Assembly: GCA_020698575.1 (NCBI GenBank)
Contig: CM036254.1
Coordinates: forward strand, 23,288,026-23,352,025
DNA from: Bostrychus sinensis
Lineage: Eukaryota > Chordata > Actinopteri > Gobiiformes > Eleotridae
Direction of reading: 5' to 3'
Length of the DNA stretch: 64,000 bases
Part shown: positions 37,701 through 50,839 of the stretch, one piece after another
Layout of the letters: each line of letters opens with the position of its first letter
Numbering within the stretch: the stretch's first letter is position 1
The notes under the pieces: model-generated
Told to the model about the DNA's origin: nothing
Database searches by the model: none
What the model saw: the letters and a program-made list of their open reading frames with translations, nothing else
Translations under genes and position numbers: made by a program

Positions 37701-39057
37701 GCCTTTGATTATGGAGTGAAAAGTAGGACTGCACAATATAAGTTGAATATTATTATAACATGCTCTGAAGGATCATTTGCCAGAGGAAAAACTGAATTTT
37801 ATCGTAAAAAAATGCAAGGCTCTGGACTAACTGGTTTGATTTTCAACATTTGTTGGATAATTATTTTTGACTTACTGCGCATATATTTCTTTCACCTAGA
37901 AAACATTGCAATTGAAACTTTTTTTGCAATACGTACGGAATTCTTAAATAGAATTCAGACTCTTAAATAGTCAAATAGTCTTAACATAAAATAATAGTCA
38001 GATAGTTGAGCTAACCTTAACACTACATATAAATATACTGTGCCCTCTAAAACATCTGACTTTGTGCTGAATTTCAATTTCATCCATACCATTCATTCCC
38101 TTCATGCTGCAGGGACACTTGTGCCTTTGGCTCCTTTCCAACAGCATCAAAAATCTTATATGTATATTTTACCTCCACTCTACTGCAAACCTGAGTATAG
38201 TGTAAATATCAAGAGTCGGCAGTTGTAAAAATACCTCAACACACTGCATCCCTCTGCAGCAGGTGATCATCATATTTCTAAACATGATTTCCTTACTTTT
38301 ACAGTACTGGGCAAATGTTTAATGAGGTGTGACAATTGCTGTTAACTACAGGATGCTTTAATAAATATAGAATTTAATTTTTCATTTTTTGTCCTAAAAA
38401 TGCCAGGAATGGATCAGTAATGGCCAAATGACAAAATAATTAATTTTGGCCTGGCTCCAAATGAATGAAAAAAGTTTGAGTTCAGGTTACGAGCTCTAAA
38501 CACAACTTCACAACTGGTGTAGTAAACAATGGCCCTGAAGACTCTGGTCTATGGTCTACACCCACCTTGTCTTGACTCCCAGTACCACCTCGTTACACAT
38601 CACACCCCTCCCCCTCCCCCTCCATAGAGCTGAGCTAAGTGGGCTAAAGTGGGGAGGTAGACAAGCGTGGATGAATTAATTTTCGTGAGCCAAGTGCACT
38701 GATGTGACCTGTCATGATGGCCTCTAGTGATAGAGCAACCTCTGACCTTTCGACCTGATCGAGGCCAACAATCTGATGAGCTGCTCCTATGAAGGGGGAA
38801 GGGACAGTGCCAAATGAACTAATATGGGGGGATGGATATGAAAACACATAGTTTATGAAAGATAAGAATGATGAAGCTCATCATAAAAATGCAGATAAAT
38901 GGGACAGATGTGATGTGGAATGGTGTTTAGCTAGATACCTGAATGAACAGTTAGTAGGCAACTTACAAAATACAAAATAAAAAAATATGGAAGACTCTAC
39001 CCCTTATTCTGTCATTATTTATGATACTTGTATTTTTAGTAATGGAAGCCAACAATA
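34781..39057. other. Intronic sequence without recognised genes
   Basis: No gene was seen. Minor items: an A run of about 18 at 36.96 kb, a T run at 37.45 kb, a minus-strand B-box-like GGTTTGAGTCC near 37.59 kb, and a fish repeat start AGGACTGCACAATAT at 37.73 kb. The blocks 36.3-37.25 kb and 38.65-38.80 kb are repeat-poor and could be regulatory. Confidence 0.4.
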
Positions 39058-39165
39058 AGGAGTCACAAACTTGTGTTCTTTTTGTGCCAGTCCCAAGCCT
39101 AGATAAATGGCTTCATCTAATGGGTTCAAACTTCATCTTAAAGGACAGAAAGAACCTGTATTTGA
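39058..39165 (+). mobile_element. RTE-like LINE 3' tail, degenerate
   Basis: TTTGTGCCAGTCCCAAGCCT followed by AGATAAATGG marks the same tail seen at 31.4, 45.9 and 52.1 kb. The downstream part is more diverged here. Confidence 0.6.
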
Positions 39166-39285
39166 CTTTGATTCTCCTGTAAGCACTATAAAATAAGCTT
39201 TGTTCACAAATATTGACAAGGGAATCCTGTAAATTATGTCAAATGACAATATCACACTATAATCTTTTATAATCTTATACACTAT

Positions 39286-39957
39286 GGGCCAGATTTATCA
39301 AAGGTTTGCGTGCACGCTAGCTGAATAATATGCGCTAAAATTGGAGCAAACCCAGACGCAGTTGAGATTTGCGTGTCTTACAGGAGCAGAGCAAACGCAA
39401 TGCAGATTTTGCTCCTATGACCTAAGGAATATGTAAACTGAGGCGTTCTTCCCAGAGTGCGCAAAATGGAAGGCAGAGAAAATGTAAATTCATTCATTTA
39501 CTGCCCGCAATATTATTTATCAAGGCTCACCATAACTTTGCGTGCGAAAATAGCGTATAAATTTAGCACGTTGGAGAAGGACGTGCTAATCTTTTGCACA
39601 GATATGGCTGCTGTGATTCGTGTGAGACGAAGGAGAAGAAATTAAGAAATACGTAGGGTTAGAGTGTTTGCCACGCGTGCAGATCTATTTGCCATGACGG
39701 ATGAAAAAATTATTCACCAGCACTTTCAGCTATTCTTAGTTAAATTTTTGCTTCTGTTTGTGTTCCACTTCCGCACCTTCCATGACGCAAAACAATACAC
39801 GCAATGATGCTGTTTAAATAGTTCCGCCCCATCTGTTTGCACCTGTCACCGCCACGCAGTTTGTCTTAGTAATTCACGCGCAACACGCCCATTAATAGCG
39901 GCCGCATATTTTCTCACTGCACTCGCAGTTTAGCACTCGTCTTAGTAAATATGGCCC
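39286..39957. mobile_element. Non-autonomous inverted-repeat transposon
   Basis: Ends GGGCCAGATTTATCAA and TTAGTAAATATGGCCC are inverted repeats with two mismatches, flanked on both sides by TAT, a possible 3-base target duplication. The 672-base interior is richer in GCGCAAA/TTTGCGT-type CpG words than the surrounding DNA and lacks a transposase. The superfamily is uncertain; a Harbinger-like or hAT origin is possible. Confidence 0.75.
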
Positions 39958-39959
39958 TA

Positions 39960-42849
39960 TGTGTCTTAAAGTCTATAAGATTTTAATCTTATATTGCATT
40001 GGCTACATGCTTGCTACTGTTTTTTGTTTTAAAATAAACCAACATTGCTGCAAAGAACGGAAGCCCAAGATTTGCACAGCACATTACATTAGTGTAGTGA
40101 TTGACAGGCCTGAGTCCTGCCCCCATTCATATCTACAGCCTTAAGGGCTAGATTTATTTAGCCTGTGTCCTGGGATTTGGCCAATCACAGAGCACATAGT
40201 TGTGTAGCCTGAACATTTGAGTGATGGCGGCGGTAATAACAAGCAATCATGCCCAAAGTTGTTTGTTAATGATAATTTACAGCACCGCGGAGTTTGCAGA
40301 ATTTTTCTAAGACACTGACATGAACCTAAATGACCAATACAACTGGAGCAGAGTGGTGTTTTCAAACACAGAAAAGGAATATTTTCTCCAAAGTTAAAGG
40401 GACAGACTCACCTGAATGCATTGGCTGTGTTTCCAATCAGACGTTATACACAAACCACCGGACTACAGTGACAGAGTGATTAACGTGTTTTATTAACGCG
40501 TTTACCTTGCTGAAACGAAGAATAGAGCTTCATTTTAAATAAGGTAACCCGTACATTTCTTCACCTCCCTTTACCGCAAGACTTGAAAATTTAGGCTAAC
40601 AGGACTGCTCTCTGCACCTTCTGTTATTGTTCACCTGTTTTGCCATTGTCAGGTTGTTAGATGGCAAGTACTCGGAAAAAATAGTGGGTTAATGTGCTGT
40701 TGTGCATTTGATGAATTGGTAAATAATTGTTGAGTTGAAGTTATGTGCAAGCATTTGTATGAGAATTTGGCATTAACTAATATTCTCTTAGTGTGGTAGT
40801 TGATGAGATGATGTCTATGGCCTGTGTTGATGCTGAGTAGTTTGCACTTTAAACATTGCATTAGCCCCTCTGCCCAGAGTCACCACCAGCTGTCACTGCA
40901 CACTTGCGATTATTGACTTGTTTTAGCAATTGCTCACCTGTGTGAAGGCTTTTTGCCTGCAACCTTAAACAAATTGCTCCTGGTGGGAGTAATAAAGACA
41001 TCTAAACCTGAATGAGCAATTATTAATATTTCTGAATGCACAATCATTAAACCTAGGCTATTTCTCAGAATTTCAATAACTGTTCATTAAAGTATACATC
41101 ATAGGAGAAGCCATTGCCATTAAGCTTGGCCATTGCTTTGCAGGTTATCTCCATTTCACACTCTGGGGCACCATAATGCTGCCTTTGTTTGGCCGTTAAC
41201 AGACAAAGGCAGTATAATGAGGGCTCTTTCTAATGGCAAAATAGAGGAGGTCTCACTAGTGAATGGGCACCGAAGTTAGTCCACATTAATATTTATACAT
41301 TTCTGAATGAAAGAATCCTTAAAATACCTATGTTTTGCAGTGGTTCAGGAAAAGGTAAAAAAAAAGTGCACAGGAAGGAGTCTGGCCTTAATCACAGAGC
41401 TTGGCAAGACTTTACAGCAGCATCCCAAATAAGCAGTGATTTCCCTATTCCTCTCTTTCTTATCTCTGAACTACAGCCGGCTCTGAAGAATGTCAGCGAG
41501 ATGGCAGGGTTTGGAGAAAGCACCGGGAGCTGGCGGCTGTTCAACCCACGTTCGGGGTCACAAACCTGGAGGAGCCAAGGGGGGAAGTCTTGATTTCATT
41601 ACGGTAGATTGGAAACACAGTGATGTATCCAGCAGAGATTGATAAGATGCTAGACTCCCACAGACTTACTGCTATAAATATCAATGTGATCTTGGTACAG
41701 GGATACAAAGGTTCCTTGAGCCATTTGTTAAAATTAATAACCATGTCTGGGCTTGACCTTGAAATGCTGCCTCAAAAATGTAAAATATCCCTATTCCCAA
41801 CAATACTATTAGCTCTGCAATGTGGTAGACAGTAATATTATTCAATACTAAATCAATAACAACCACTGTCTTCCAGGAAGGAGGCTCCCCATTGGCAAAA
41901 TCCTATCAAGCAGGGGCTTACTCCCAAGCTGTGCACCCTTCTCAATATCAAGGACAAGGAAATGTTTGCAAACCAAAAATATAACGCATTGCAAAACAGT
42001 CTCATAGCCATCAGCATGTTTTTTTGTTTTTTTGACTCATCAGAGCAACAACGGGACACAGAGGTGGCAAACCAGTGGTGCAGCAACAATTTGTTAAGGC
42101 AAGCAAAGAGCAGAATGTAGGCCTAAACCTGGGAATTGGCTGGATGTGAACAACATATCCCGAGGGACCACAGCCTCAGACTGCCATTCAGAGAAAATGA
42201 AACAAGATGACAGGAAACAATTAACCTCCCATTCATTTCTCTCTTTACAACCCCCTCAGATAGTCAGATAGTCAGATGTCATCGCTGCAGAGAAGAAAGG
42301 ATGGGAAGTGAGCAGATGAGTGGTTACATGCAGCAAAGTTAAAGGTGCAAAGGTAAGGTGAGCTGAACACCACAGCTACTCTAAGCCATTTACTACTATC
42401 TGTTTCAGTATTAATAGAAAGGAGATATAGATATTATTGACTCTGCTAAAGGCTTTGCCCATAAGCTACACTATGAGTGGTTGGACCTATTCCCATTGAC
42501 CTTTTATGCCATGGACCAAGACGACCCCCAAACAGCTGATACCTCTGCATCAGTCAACTTTGTGTGGCCAGCTCTACGGCCACCTTTACCTATTAATTTA
42601 TTCTTTTACAATATATAGTCACTTCCACATATGAATACACTTTTCTTTTTTGTGGCATCAACAGAACAAATAGTTATAGCTCTTTATTAGTCACAAATTT
42701 GTGGTATAGCTCTATTTAGTTATTTACAATGTACTGGAACAGTGAAAGTTCAGCTTCATGCCTGACCATATACAGGAGGAGTGTTAGCTTTAACAGACTT
42801 GAAGAAGCTTCCTGTGTATGCTTTCAACAGTGGATACAAAGGAATAGAC
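39960..42849. other. Intronic sequence with a repeat-poor block
   Basis: No gene was recognised. The stretch 40.86-41.30 kb is free of repeats and contains the hairpin at 41172-41219 listed separately. Frames up to 87 codons show no resemblance to known proteins. Confidence 0.4.
41172..41219. promoter_or_regulatory. Imperfect hairpin with inverted SOX-type motifs
   Basis: Two 20-base arms match at 17 positions around an 8-base loop. Each arm contains the SOX-type core (CCTTTGT, then ACAAAGG). It lies in a repeat-poor block. Structure seen directly; protein binding is inferred. Confidence 0.35.
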
Positions 42850-43254
42850 CAGAGGTGTCCAAACTTTCTTTGTTAAGGGCCACATTAAAAAAAAAAAAAA
42901 AATAAGCCGAGGAGGGGCATTCACTACAAGTATAAATGTAAAAGCAAGTCCCATCTGACTGCTCCTCTTTCTTTCAGTGGTCTCCACACTGAATACTTCA
43001 TGTGGGTACTTTGGAATAGGTTTTACTCTGGATGCCCTTCCACATCCACAAACTTACTATTTGCCTTTCTTACTGCCATCGTATGGTTGAATTTTTATTT
43101 ATTTTATTTTATTTATTTTTTTTAGACCACTAACTAGCAAATTTCAATTTTGCATATGAAGTTTTTTAATCTGCAGTAAAAAGTAGCCACAGGGCCAATG
43201 AAAAATGGCCTGCAGGCCACATTTGGACCCCGGGCCATAGTTTGGACACCTCTG
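42850..43254. mobile_element. Short non-autonomous hAT element
   Basis: Ends CAGAGGTGTCCAAACT and AGTTTGGACACCTCTG form inverted repeats, flanked by GAATAGAC (42842-42849) and GAATAGAT (43255-43262), an 8-base target duplication with one change. It contains GGGCCACATT and GCCACATTTGGACCC near the ends, typical of Charlie-like hAT elements. At 405 bases it has no transposase. Confidence 0.85.
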
Positions 43255-43262
43255 GAATAGAT

Positions 43263-45850
43263 ATATAGCCAATCAATGGAGAAAAAAAAAAACACACAAT
43301 CACCAAGCCCATCCAATGGTTTGTTACAATCGGTGCAACATATTTAAGTGGAAATGGCTGTGAAGGAAAAGCTTTTCAAACTTTATGCAGAGAAAATGGA
43401 ACCACTGACTGGCCAGACCATAAACGTGTAAATGTGTAACAATTAATATGTTTTCCTTCAAAATGACTAACTCGCTTTCAAATGAAACCCAATATGCATG
43501 TTTTCCTAGCTAACAAGAAACAGCTGGAAAAGGGACCACCTTGCGTCTTGTCGTACACTGCTACATATCTGTAAACAGAACAAACACATGCGTCGACCTC
43601 TGACCTTTGCAGTGTTTGTGAGCTCCTCCTGAAGACACAGCATGTTGACGCAGATAAGACCAATGTAATTATTCAGCTGCTCTGTGGGCTCAGATCTCCA
43701 GCACCTGGCTCTGGACGTGTTCATTTAGTTTTGGCCCGATCCCAGTTAACCCCGCATTGAACTCTATCCAGCCTCGTCGTCCTGTTTACATTTCAGAGCG
43801 GTCGTCATAAACACAGTATAGACCCTCAATAAAACATAGCTGCTGGGCATTGTAAGAATAGAGATCTTTTCATACAATCACACAGCCTGAGATATGAATG
43901 TATTACTGTAATTCACATTTCTTAGCTGTATCTTCTTATAGGGCAGTAGTCCACATAATAAAGACAACCACTGGGTGTCAAACCAATTGCCCCTCTAGAC
44001 ATATTTGGAGATCCTGGGATATTACTGGGGACAGGCTTAATTTTTAGCTATAAAAAGTGACCAGTAGAAGTAAGTCTATAGTAGTACTTTTCTTTGTATT
44101 CATTTTTTTAACAATGGTATCATCATCATGGTTTTCCAAATATTGTTCATAGAAATATAAAAAATACTACAACAGCTTAGCAATATGGACTATAGTGAAG
44201 ATTTACAGCGAGAACAAGGTTTTGTGCGTCCCATTGACATAGAAGGACTCCCTCTACAGTCACTGGTGTGTCCTTAAACTCTCCCTAAACTTTTTCTTCA
44301 GTTCATTGTCCTCCCCAAAACAAAACAAAAGATCCACCGCAGCCTCTAGCCCCTTCTCCCAGCACGTACCCCCTGCGGCTCCCCTTCAAACGTCCGCAGC
44401 ACATTTCAATACACTTCACTGCAACTGGAGGAAGGGCTGATCTCCTCTGCTCTGACAGACGATTACAAGAGCAAGGAGAGAAGGGGAAAAAATCAGGTCA
44501 CTGTCACTCTAGATCATTATCCTTCGTCAACAGTCTTTACAAAACGCATAAAAGGAACAGCTAGTCAAAATGATGTTGCCAAGAAAAAGGGGAAAAAAAA
44601 CAAGCAAGATACTACTCTAGTTTCCAATTAGCTTTGCTTGGCTGGGTCTATGCTCCTTAAACACATCATTGCAGACTTGGGTACAAGGAAAAGGCCAGGT
44701 CGAATGCATGCTCACTACAGTTCACCTCCTCTCTCCACTTCATAAAAGGGTGTCCCACACACAACAGCAATTCCAGTATCCCAGTACTGTCAAAAATAGT
44801 CTTAGCTACAAGCAAGCTACAAGAATAGACCACAAGCAACATAGTGTAAGGGCACTTTTGTGCTTCAGTAAATGGATACAAAGGCTACATAATAAAAAAG
44901 CTGGTTTAATGGTGTGCATAATTCAAAAGAGAGAATTATTTGTGTGAGAAAAATCTGTTTATTTTTGCAACGCTCTGATTTGTCACTGTGGAAAAATTAC
45001 AATGCAAATGACCCAGGTTTTGCAACAGTTCAGGGAATTCCCACAACTAAATATTTAGTAAAATAAACTCATTAGCATCTCATTTATGAGCTGGTGGTTA
45101 CTAAAAACAATATTGCAATTTGCTTCACAGGCACTTTAAAGAAAAAAAACAACACAATGACAAACAGACCATGATTAGACGTGCTCATTTGTCTCATGTC
45201 ACTGACTTTGGAAAACAAAAGAACAATCAGACTTTCTCACAGCTGATAAAGGGCTATAAAGAAGAAAGTCCCTTCCTGATACAAAGAAAAACTGAAAACT
45301 TCCTCATATGCAGGAAAAGGCCTATAATACAACAACAACAAAATGCGTTAATATGGCTCCCAGAAGGCCACTAGTGAGGTTACGAGAAGGATACTGACTT
45401 GAACAGCCACGGTCTAGCACACAGTCAGGCTAACAGGCTAAAGCTGAGCACTTTATGGCACATCTGTCACGGCTTTGCTCTATTTGACTTGTTAATTACA
45501 ATCAAGCCCACTCTGAAAACAAGTTGGTGCACTTTAACAGCTTTAGGACAACTCATCCAACGGCCATTTGCTCCTCAGTTCAGGTCAATTTGACACTGAA
45601 GGGCACAGATGTTTGTACAAAAGAGCCACGGTCGAGGAACAGACTCTAACTGCTGTACTTGTGGTGTTTTGGTTTTTACTGGTACCTTGGCAAAACTGGG
45701 TTGCCATACCATATCTTTTATACTATCTGTCCAGAAAAACAAAATGGGGAAAAAAACTGATGTTCAAGACTAAAATGAATAGCAATGTGTAAAGAAGAAT
45801 ATAGGAATCATCACTATTGCATTGTATCAACAAATCCAGCCACAATGGGT
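43263..45850. other. Intronic sequence, nothing recognised
   Basis: No exon or repeat with clear ends was identified. A CpG-containing stretch at 44.34-44.41 kb has a possible minus-strand donor (GTACGT) but no other sign of an alternative first exon. Confidence 0.4.
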
Positions 45851-45854
45851 AACA

Positions 45855-46025
45855 AGCCAGTGTACTGTTTGTGTCTGTCCCAAGGCTGGATAAATAGAGA
45901 GTGGTCAGGAAGGGCATTCTTCGTAAAAACCTATGCCAAATCAATATGCAAATCTCTGCACGCTTGAAGGCAGATGATTTGCTGTAGCGTCCCCAGAAAG
46001 GAAAAGCTGAAAGGAAAGAAGATAG
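45855..46025 (+). mobile_element. RTE-like LINE 3' tail, best preserved copy
   Basis: TGTCCCAAGGCTGGATAAAT, AGGAAGGGCATTCTTCGTAA, ACCTATGCCAAATCAATATG and the end GAAAAGCTGAAAGGAAAGAA follow the RTE-type tail over about 170 bases. No coding sequence remains. Confidence 0.75.
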
Positions 46026-48635
46026 CAGTGCATCAACAAATCAAAACAAACAAACGATTTTCTGATTGTACTACTGCTATATTCAGATTTAGACCTCTGA
46101 CTCACTACTGCTAAAACCTCCAATCAATCACTTGTCAAATGAATAATAAAAAATGAAAGTTAAAGTGAGACGTATTTACATATCAATTATCTTAACAGCA
46201 ATAAAACAGTTTACACAGTCACACATTCTCACCATCATAAAACTAATTGGCAAAATGACAAAGCAATGACTAGCTACTGACAAACAGAATGAAAGCGAGG
46301 GCCATACCTGAATTAAAAGGCTGTATACCAAGGACCCAACTTTTTTTGGAATTGGAGTCGTAAGTTCTTTCACAAAAATAGATTTAAAATAAAAAGACAT
46401 CTCTCCATGAACTCAATGAACTCATGCTGGTCTTGACAATAATATCATTGTTCTTGTAGACAATGCATAATGCTCTGTATCAAGGGTTAACTGTCACTCC
46501 CACCCATAGTATTAAATCATCAGACAAACAGAGATTGCTGATAAAAATGTCTGGACTCTGGCTATCACCCTGACTCTAGGTCTGGCCTGCTCAGAACGGC
46601 CCATTCTTTCTCGCTACAGTAAGAAGCAGGTATGCACAGCAGCATTAAACCAAATCCCTTCTTATCTCCCATTGGAGGCTGGCTGCGACCCCAGAGGTCA
46701 GTTGTCCCGATTGTCTGAGCCCGCCGAGGGGGCACTGGGCCTGGGTTAACCCTGTAGGTCACCCCTGCTTCTTGGACTCAGAGACCATCGGGTTAATGAC
46801 TGGCCAGCGCTCATTCACTCCCATTGTATCTCAGTGACAGACATGAAGACAAAATATCAGGGAGGGTCAGCAACTTTCTGTGGCCTTTTCCCAACATTCC
46901 TGTTATGGACACTAATGAGCCCCCAAGGGAACTCACGGTCCCATCAGTAATTTATCTTGGCAAGACACATTTTCCTATATGCTTTACTATTGCAAATCCA
47001 TAGACAGAGATGCTTTTGGAGTGACATTTGATGTTATTGGCTTTGTGAAAGGAAGCATGATGGGTGCATGTCCAGATACAAGTAGTTTGGTCTCTGCAGT
47101 AGACTGGGCTGATAAGGCACAAAAGATAGGACTGAGCCACATTCCCTAACTGGGCTGCAGGATATTCAATAAACATGTAATATACAGGTTGAATATCGTG
47201 AACAAGATGATGGGAATATTGGGGTATTTATTTAAGGATTTCTTCTTCTTCAACTTTCATGAAAAAAGTTAAATTTGATTAGGACTCACTGGTCAAAACT
47301 GTGGATAAATCAAAACTTATCAAAGACTTAACCAGGTCTGTATTTAAGACTGGATTAGGGGAAAAAATGATATAACTGAAGGATTTATTTAGTCATAATT
47401 TGATTTAAGTTGACAATTCTGTCAGATAAAAGACCATACCGTTATTGCAATAACAACAATAAATTCTTTATCTACAGTGCAGCCCTGGTTCCTGTCACCA
47501 AACACTAATTTATTAAGAAGCATTAAATTTGTAGTTGTGTGTGCACAAGTGCATATTAAAACATGCTGTGTCATTGCTTACCATTGTTGTCGCACAGGGC
47601 AGATCTTGTCACTAGTAGGTCAGTAAGCATGCGGTTGGTTGTCTAGTAACCTAATGTGACACGATTATGCCTGGAGAAAAACAGATCCAAAGAGGACAAT
47701 GGTATCGCTCAACGGCTATGAAAAGCAATGGAGCTAAAATGATATGTTTAACAATAATGCAATTGTTTTAAATGTTTGCATATTTACAATTATAACTATT
47801 TGCCTATTACAACTATAACTGTTTTGCTTTGTAAACTACTGACCCACTTCCACAATTGTGTCTGCCAAAAGAAAATAGATTACAGAGGATTAATGGCTTT
47901 TCTTTCAGATGGACAGCATCTTCCGGCTACATCTGTGTTAGCTGGATGGACCACAGCTGTAAGCCATAGTCTACTGTACAGGTCATATACATCACTGTCT
48001 GCCAATGTTGGACAGAGCTTAGTCTAGAAAAAAACATGTCATTACTGTTTAGCTCACAGCTGGATGGTCTAAGGCGGTCATAGGACACAATAATATCCCA
48101 TAGATGGACATAGGTCAGTGCAATATGTCACTGAATATCCATGTAACAAAGCAACTTTAAAACATCTGTCTTAAGGGTATAGGGGGATATCCATTGCACT
48201 GCAGCTATCTAAACTCCTACATCCCTCCATTAAGTATGCAGAAGCATGCAAGCAGAGTTGTCATCATAGGATCAGGCCCTTAACCTCCACCAGGTCATAA
48301 TGTCCCAGCCCCTCATCCTGAGACAGTCAGAGGTTCAGATGTGTGGCAAGGCAGGTTTGACAGGGTCCTAACTCAGCAACAGCAAGAGAAGCATTTGACT
48401 TGTGTCACTTTACCATCTGCTGCATCTCCAAACTTCCCCTCAGGACATGGCTCTGTATCTTGACTCAAATACTTCACACTAAGGGTAGTCAGTAAGCCTC
48501 AATGCTCAAAGCTTAAAGTTTCAGTAAGAATTGCAGGTCAGATTGACGGTTTTGCTCAACTCTGGCGACTAAAGACTTACTAAGTGTTTGAGTGCAACTA
48601 TACAGTGGCAAACTGAACAATAAGGTGAAATGCTC
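46026..48635. other. Intronic sequence with a fish repeat fragment
   Basis: An inverted transposon end fragment lies at 46.33 kb. Between 47.17 and 47.49 kb, sequence from GGTTGAATATCGTGAAC to CTACAGTGCAGCCCTGG resembles a non-autonomous transposon common in fish, also seen in fragments at 28.92 and 37.73 kb. No gene was recognised. Confidence 0.35.
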
Positions 48636-48727
48636 TAGCCTGGCAAGCAAGACTAGTTCTCTTTCTATTCTATACAGAGAACTACTTCCTTCGCTAAGAA
48701 AGGAAGTGGGTATGGCAAGCCAGGCTA
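48636..48727. mobile_element. Very short inverted-repeat element (MITE-like)
   Basis: The 92-base unit begins TAGCCTGGC and ends with its exact complement GCCAGGCTA. A second inverted pair inside (TAGTTCTCT and AGAGAACTA) gives it cruciform potential. It is probably a miniature transposon remnant; no clear target duplication was seen. Confidence 0.5.
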
Positions 48728-49960
48728 AAAAATGCTCCCTTTACAAGTCTATGGCACGGTTGTTATTATTCTTTCTTTTTCATCTCATTGCTTTGAAACA
48801 TTGACTATGAAACAATATTTTTCTTAATGATTCTGATGCTATATATTTTATGGACACAAAAAATGGAAATATAACCTTTTAGCTTTGTGTCTGCTTTTTT
48901 CTGATTCTAGTTTATTATGGACCAGCAAAGTTTAGCACATGAAATATTATGGAATGTAGTTAAAGCAGTATTGCCAAAGGAATATTGTACAAAGTGATTT
49001 TACATTGATAACACAATTAAATATATTGAGCAGTTGAGCATTAGTTGTCAAGTTTACCGTCCCTGTTAAAGCCAAGATCAGCACACAAGGGAGTACAATG
49101 AAATTAGATTTCTACAGTCTGAACAACCATGGACAACAAAAACAATATGTGAACAATATGGATAGTAAGCTGCACATATGAAATCATGCAACCATTTTCC
49201 ATGGATCTTATGACTCCTTAAAGCAAAATGTGACAAGAGATAAACCCTGGCATTTGTTTGAACATGATCTACTGTAACACACACCAGATTAACCTAAAAT
49301 ACATTCAAACAAACAGTGGTTTACGAATATCCGTATGTCCCGAAGCGACATGCCTTAGCCATAACATCTCATTTAAGTCTATTATATAAAGAGGAGGAAG
49401 ATGGCGCTCGCTACAAAGGGCTGTTGGCATCTCCATGGATCCCTGAGATACACGCTGACATATGCCAGAGCCCAAGCAAGCTGTTAAAACATGCTGCTTT
49501 AATGCCATTACATTGATTACACATGAGTAGTTGTAAGAACGTGTGGCGCAGACTATAATGATGAGAAACTCGATGAGAACATGTCGACCTTGAAGGAGTT
49601 AGAGCACTGTGATCCTTGAGTAACTGAGGTTTAGTGTAGTCTGGGGAATGACATTTTGAGATTTGTAAGAATAAAAATTGGGAAAAAATGAAGATGGTAT
49701 ACTCTAGACATACTGATGATTGCAGATTGTTACAGACTAAGAAGCTCAATGCATTTGAAATATGTTGGCCTCATAATGTCAACATGCACAAAATCTGTAT
49801 CTCAAACTTAAACATACGGTATTCTAATCAATTACAATTTGCATGTAAAAAAAAAAAACTGGCCAATCAGAAAGAAGCATTAACTGTGACGACATGAAAA
49901 AGATGGCGTCAGGTTCATCAGTATAGAAGGTATATACTAGTATTACAATTACTCATATTT

Positions 49961-50730
49961 AAAGTTACACTGTGTAACTTTTCTCCTAAATATGTGGGGC
50001 ATACTGACTTGTTTTTGTAATTTTTTGAGCGATTATAAGGCCTGAGGCATGATCTGTTGCTCCGAGCGGGGCTTCTGTACTGAGAAACCGTCCTCGCAAC
50101 TTGGCCGGGAGCGCTCCGCTGTTCAGGAAAAGTCACGTGACAGGGAACGACTTGCTTTACGGCATTCCCTTCTGCTCTTATACCTGAGGTGCAGTATAAC
50201 CATGAAGCTACTTTTAGCGTTGTTATTTTCGCCAGTTCGTCAGGGCTGAAGGACACAAGAAGATGAAGACAATGTCGGACGAGGCAAGAAAAAGAAAATG
50301 TGAAAGGGACCACACCAGATCACAGACAAGAGTCAACATCGGACAGACTTTTGCTCGCTGGCATCAGATGAGAGACAGAGAATGCTGCAAATCGGATCAG
50401 GTTTTTGCATCTTTATTGTTGGGCAGGTAAATTAGCCTATTTATTTTTTCTTTAGAACGTGCTTTTTCATACAGTTATTAGTTGTTTTTACTGCGACCAT
50501 TGCACGATATTTGTTGATAAGCTAACGCTAGCGCTAACTCTATAGAAGATCCAGTCCAAACTTCCAAAGGTAGCAGCAGGTCAACTAAAGTTGAAACAAT
50601 GATGGAAATAGACGCACGCTCGCACAATTTCAGAAGGAGGAGGGGCCCTAGTGTTTACGTTTTGCGACGGTGCAGTGGCACCTGTGGCCTCTAGAGGCGC
50701 AAGACCGGGAATCTTACACAGTGTAACTTT
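49961..50730. mobile_element. Non-autonomous transposon with perfect 17-base inverted repeats
   Basis: The element starts AAAGTTACACTGTGTAA and ends TTACACAGTGTAACTTT, exact reverse complements. It spans 770 bases, richer in GC and CpG than its surroundings. Frames inside (131 codons on the minus strand, 49918-50313) have no transposase resemblance. No unequivocal target duplication could be set because the ends merge with TTTA/TAAG flanks. Confidence 0.85.
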
Positions 50731-50759
50731 AAGTTTAGGGTACATTGTGTAAAACCTAG

Positions 50760-50832
50760 GGGTCACCGTGGGCTGGACTGGAGCCTATCCCAGCAACTAT
50801 GGGCCTTAGGCAGACTACACTGTGGACAAATG
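50760..50832 (-). mobile_element. LINE 3' tail fragment, L2/CR1-like
   Basis: GGACTGGAGCCTATCCCAGC and the following GGGCCTTAGGCAG..ACACTGTGGACA are the reverse complement of the tail at 23.08 kb. A short degenerate copy abutting the transposon that ends at 50730. Confidence 0.65.
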
Positions 50833-50839
50833 CCATAAA

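Noticed and set aside
34715..46350. Inverted fragments at 34.72 and 46.34 kb as ends of one large transposon
   Set aside because: They are 11.6 kb apart with unrelated repeats and probable regulatory sequence between them and no transposase; better read as two separate fragments.
49918..50313. 131-codon minus-strand frame within the inverted-repeat element at 49.96-50.73 kb
   Set aside because: It crosses the element border and shows no transposase or other domain.
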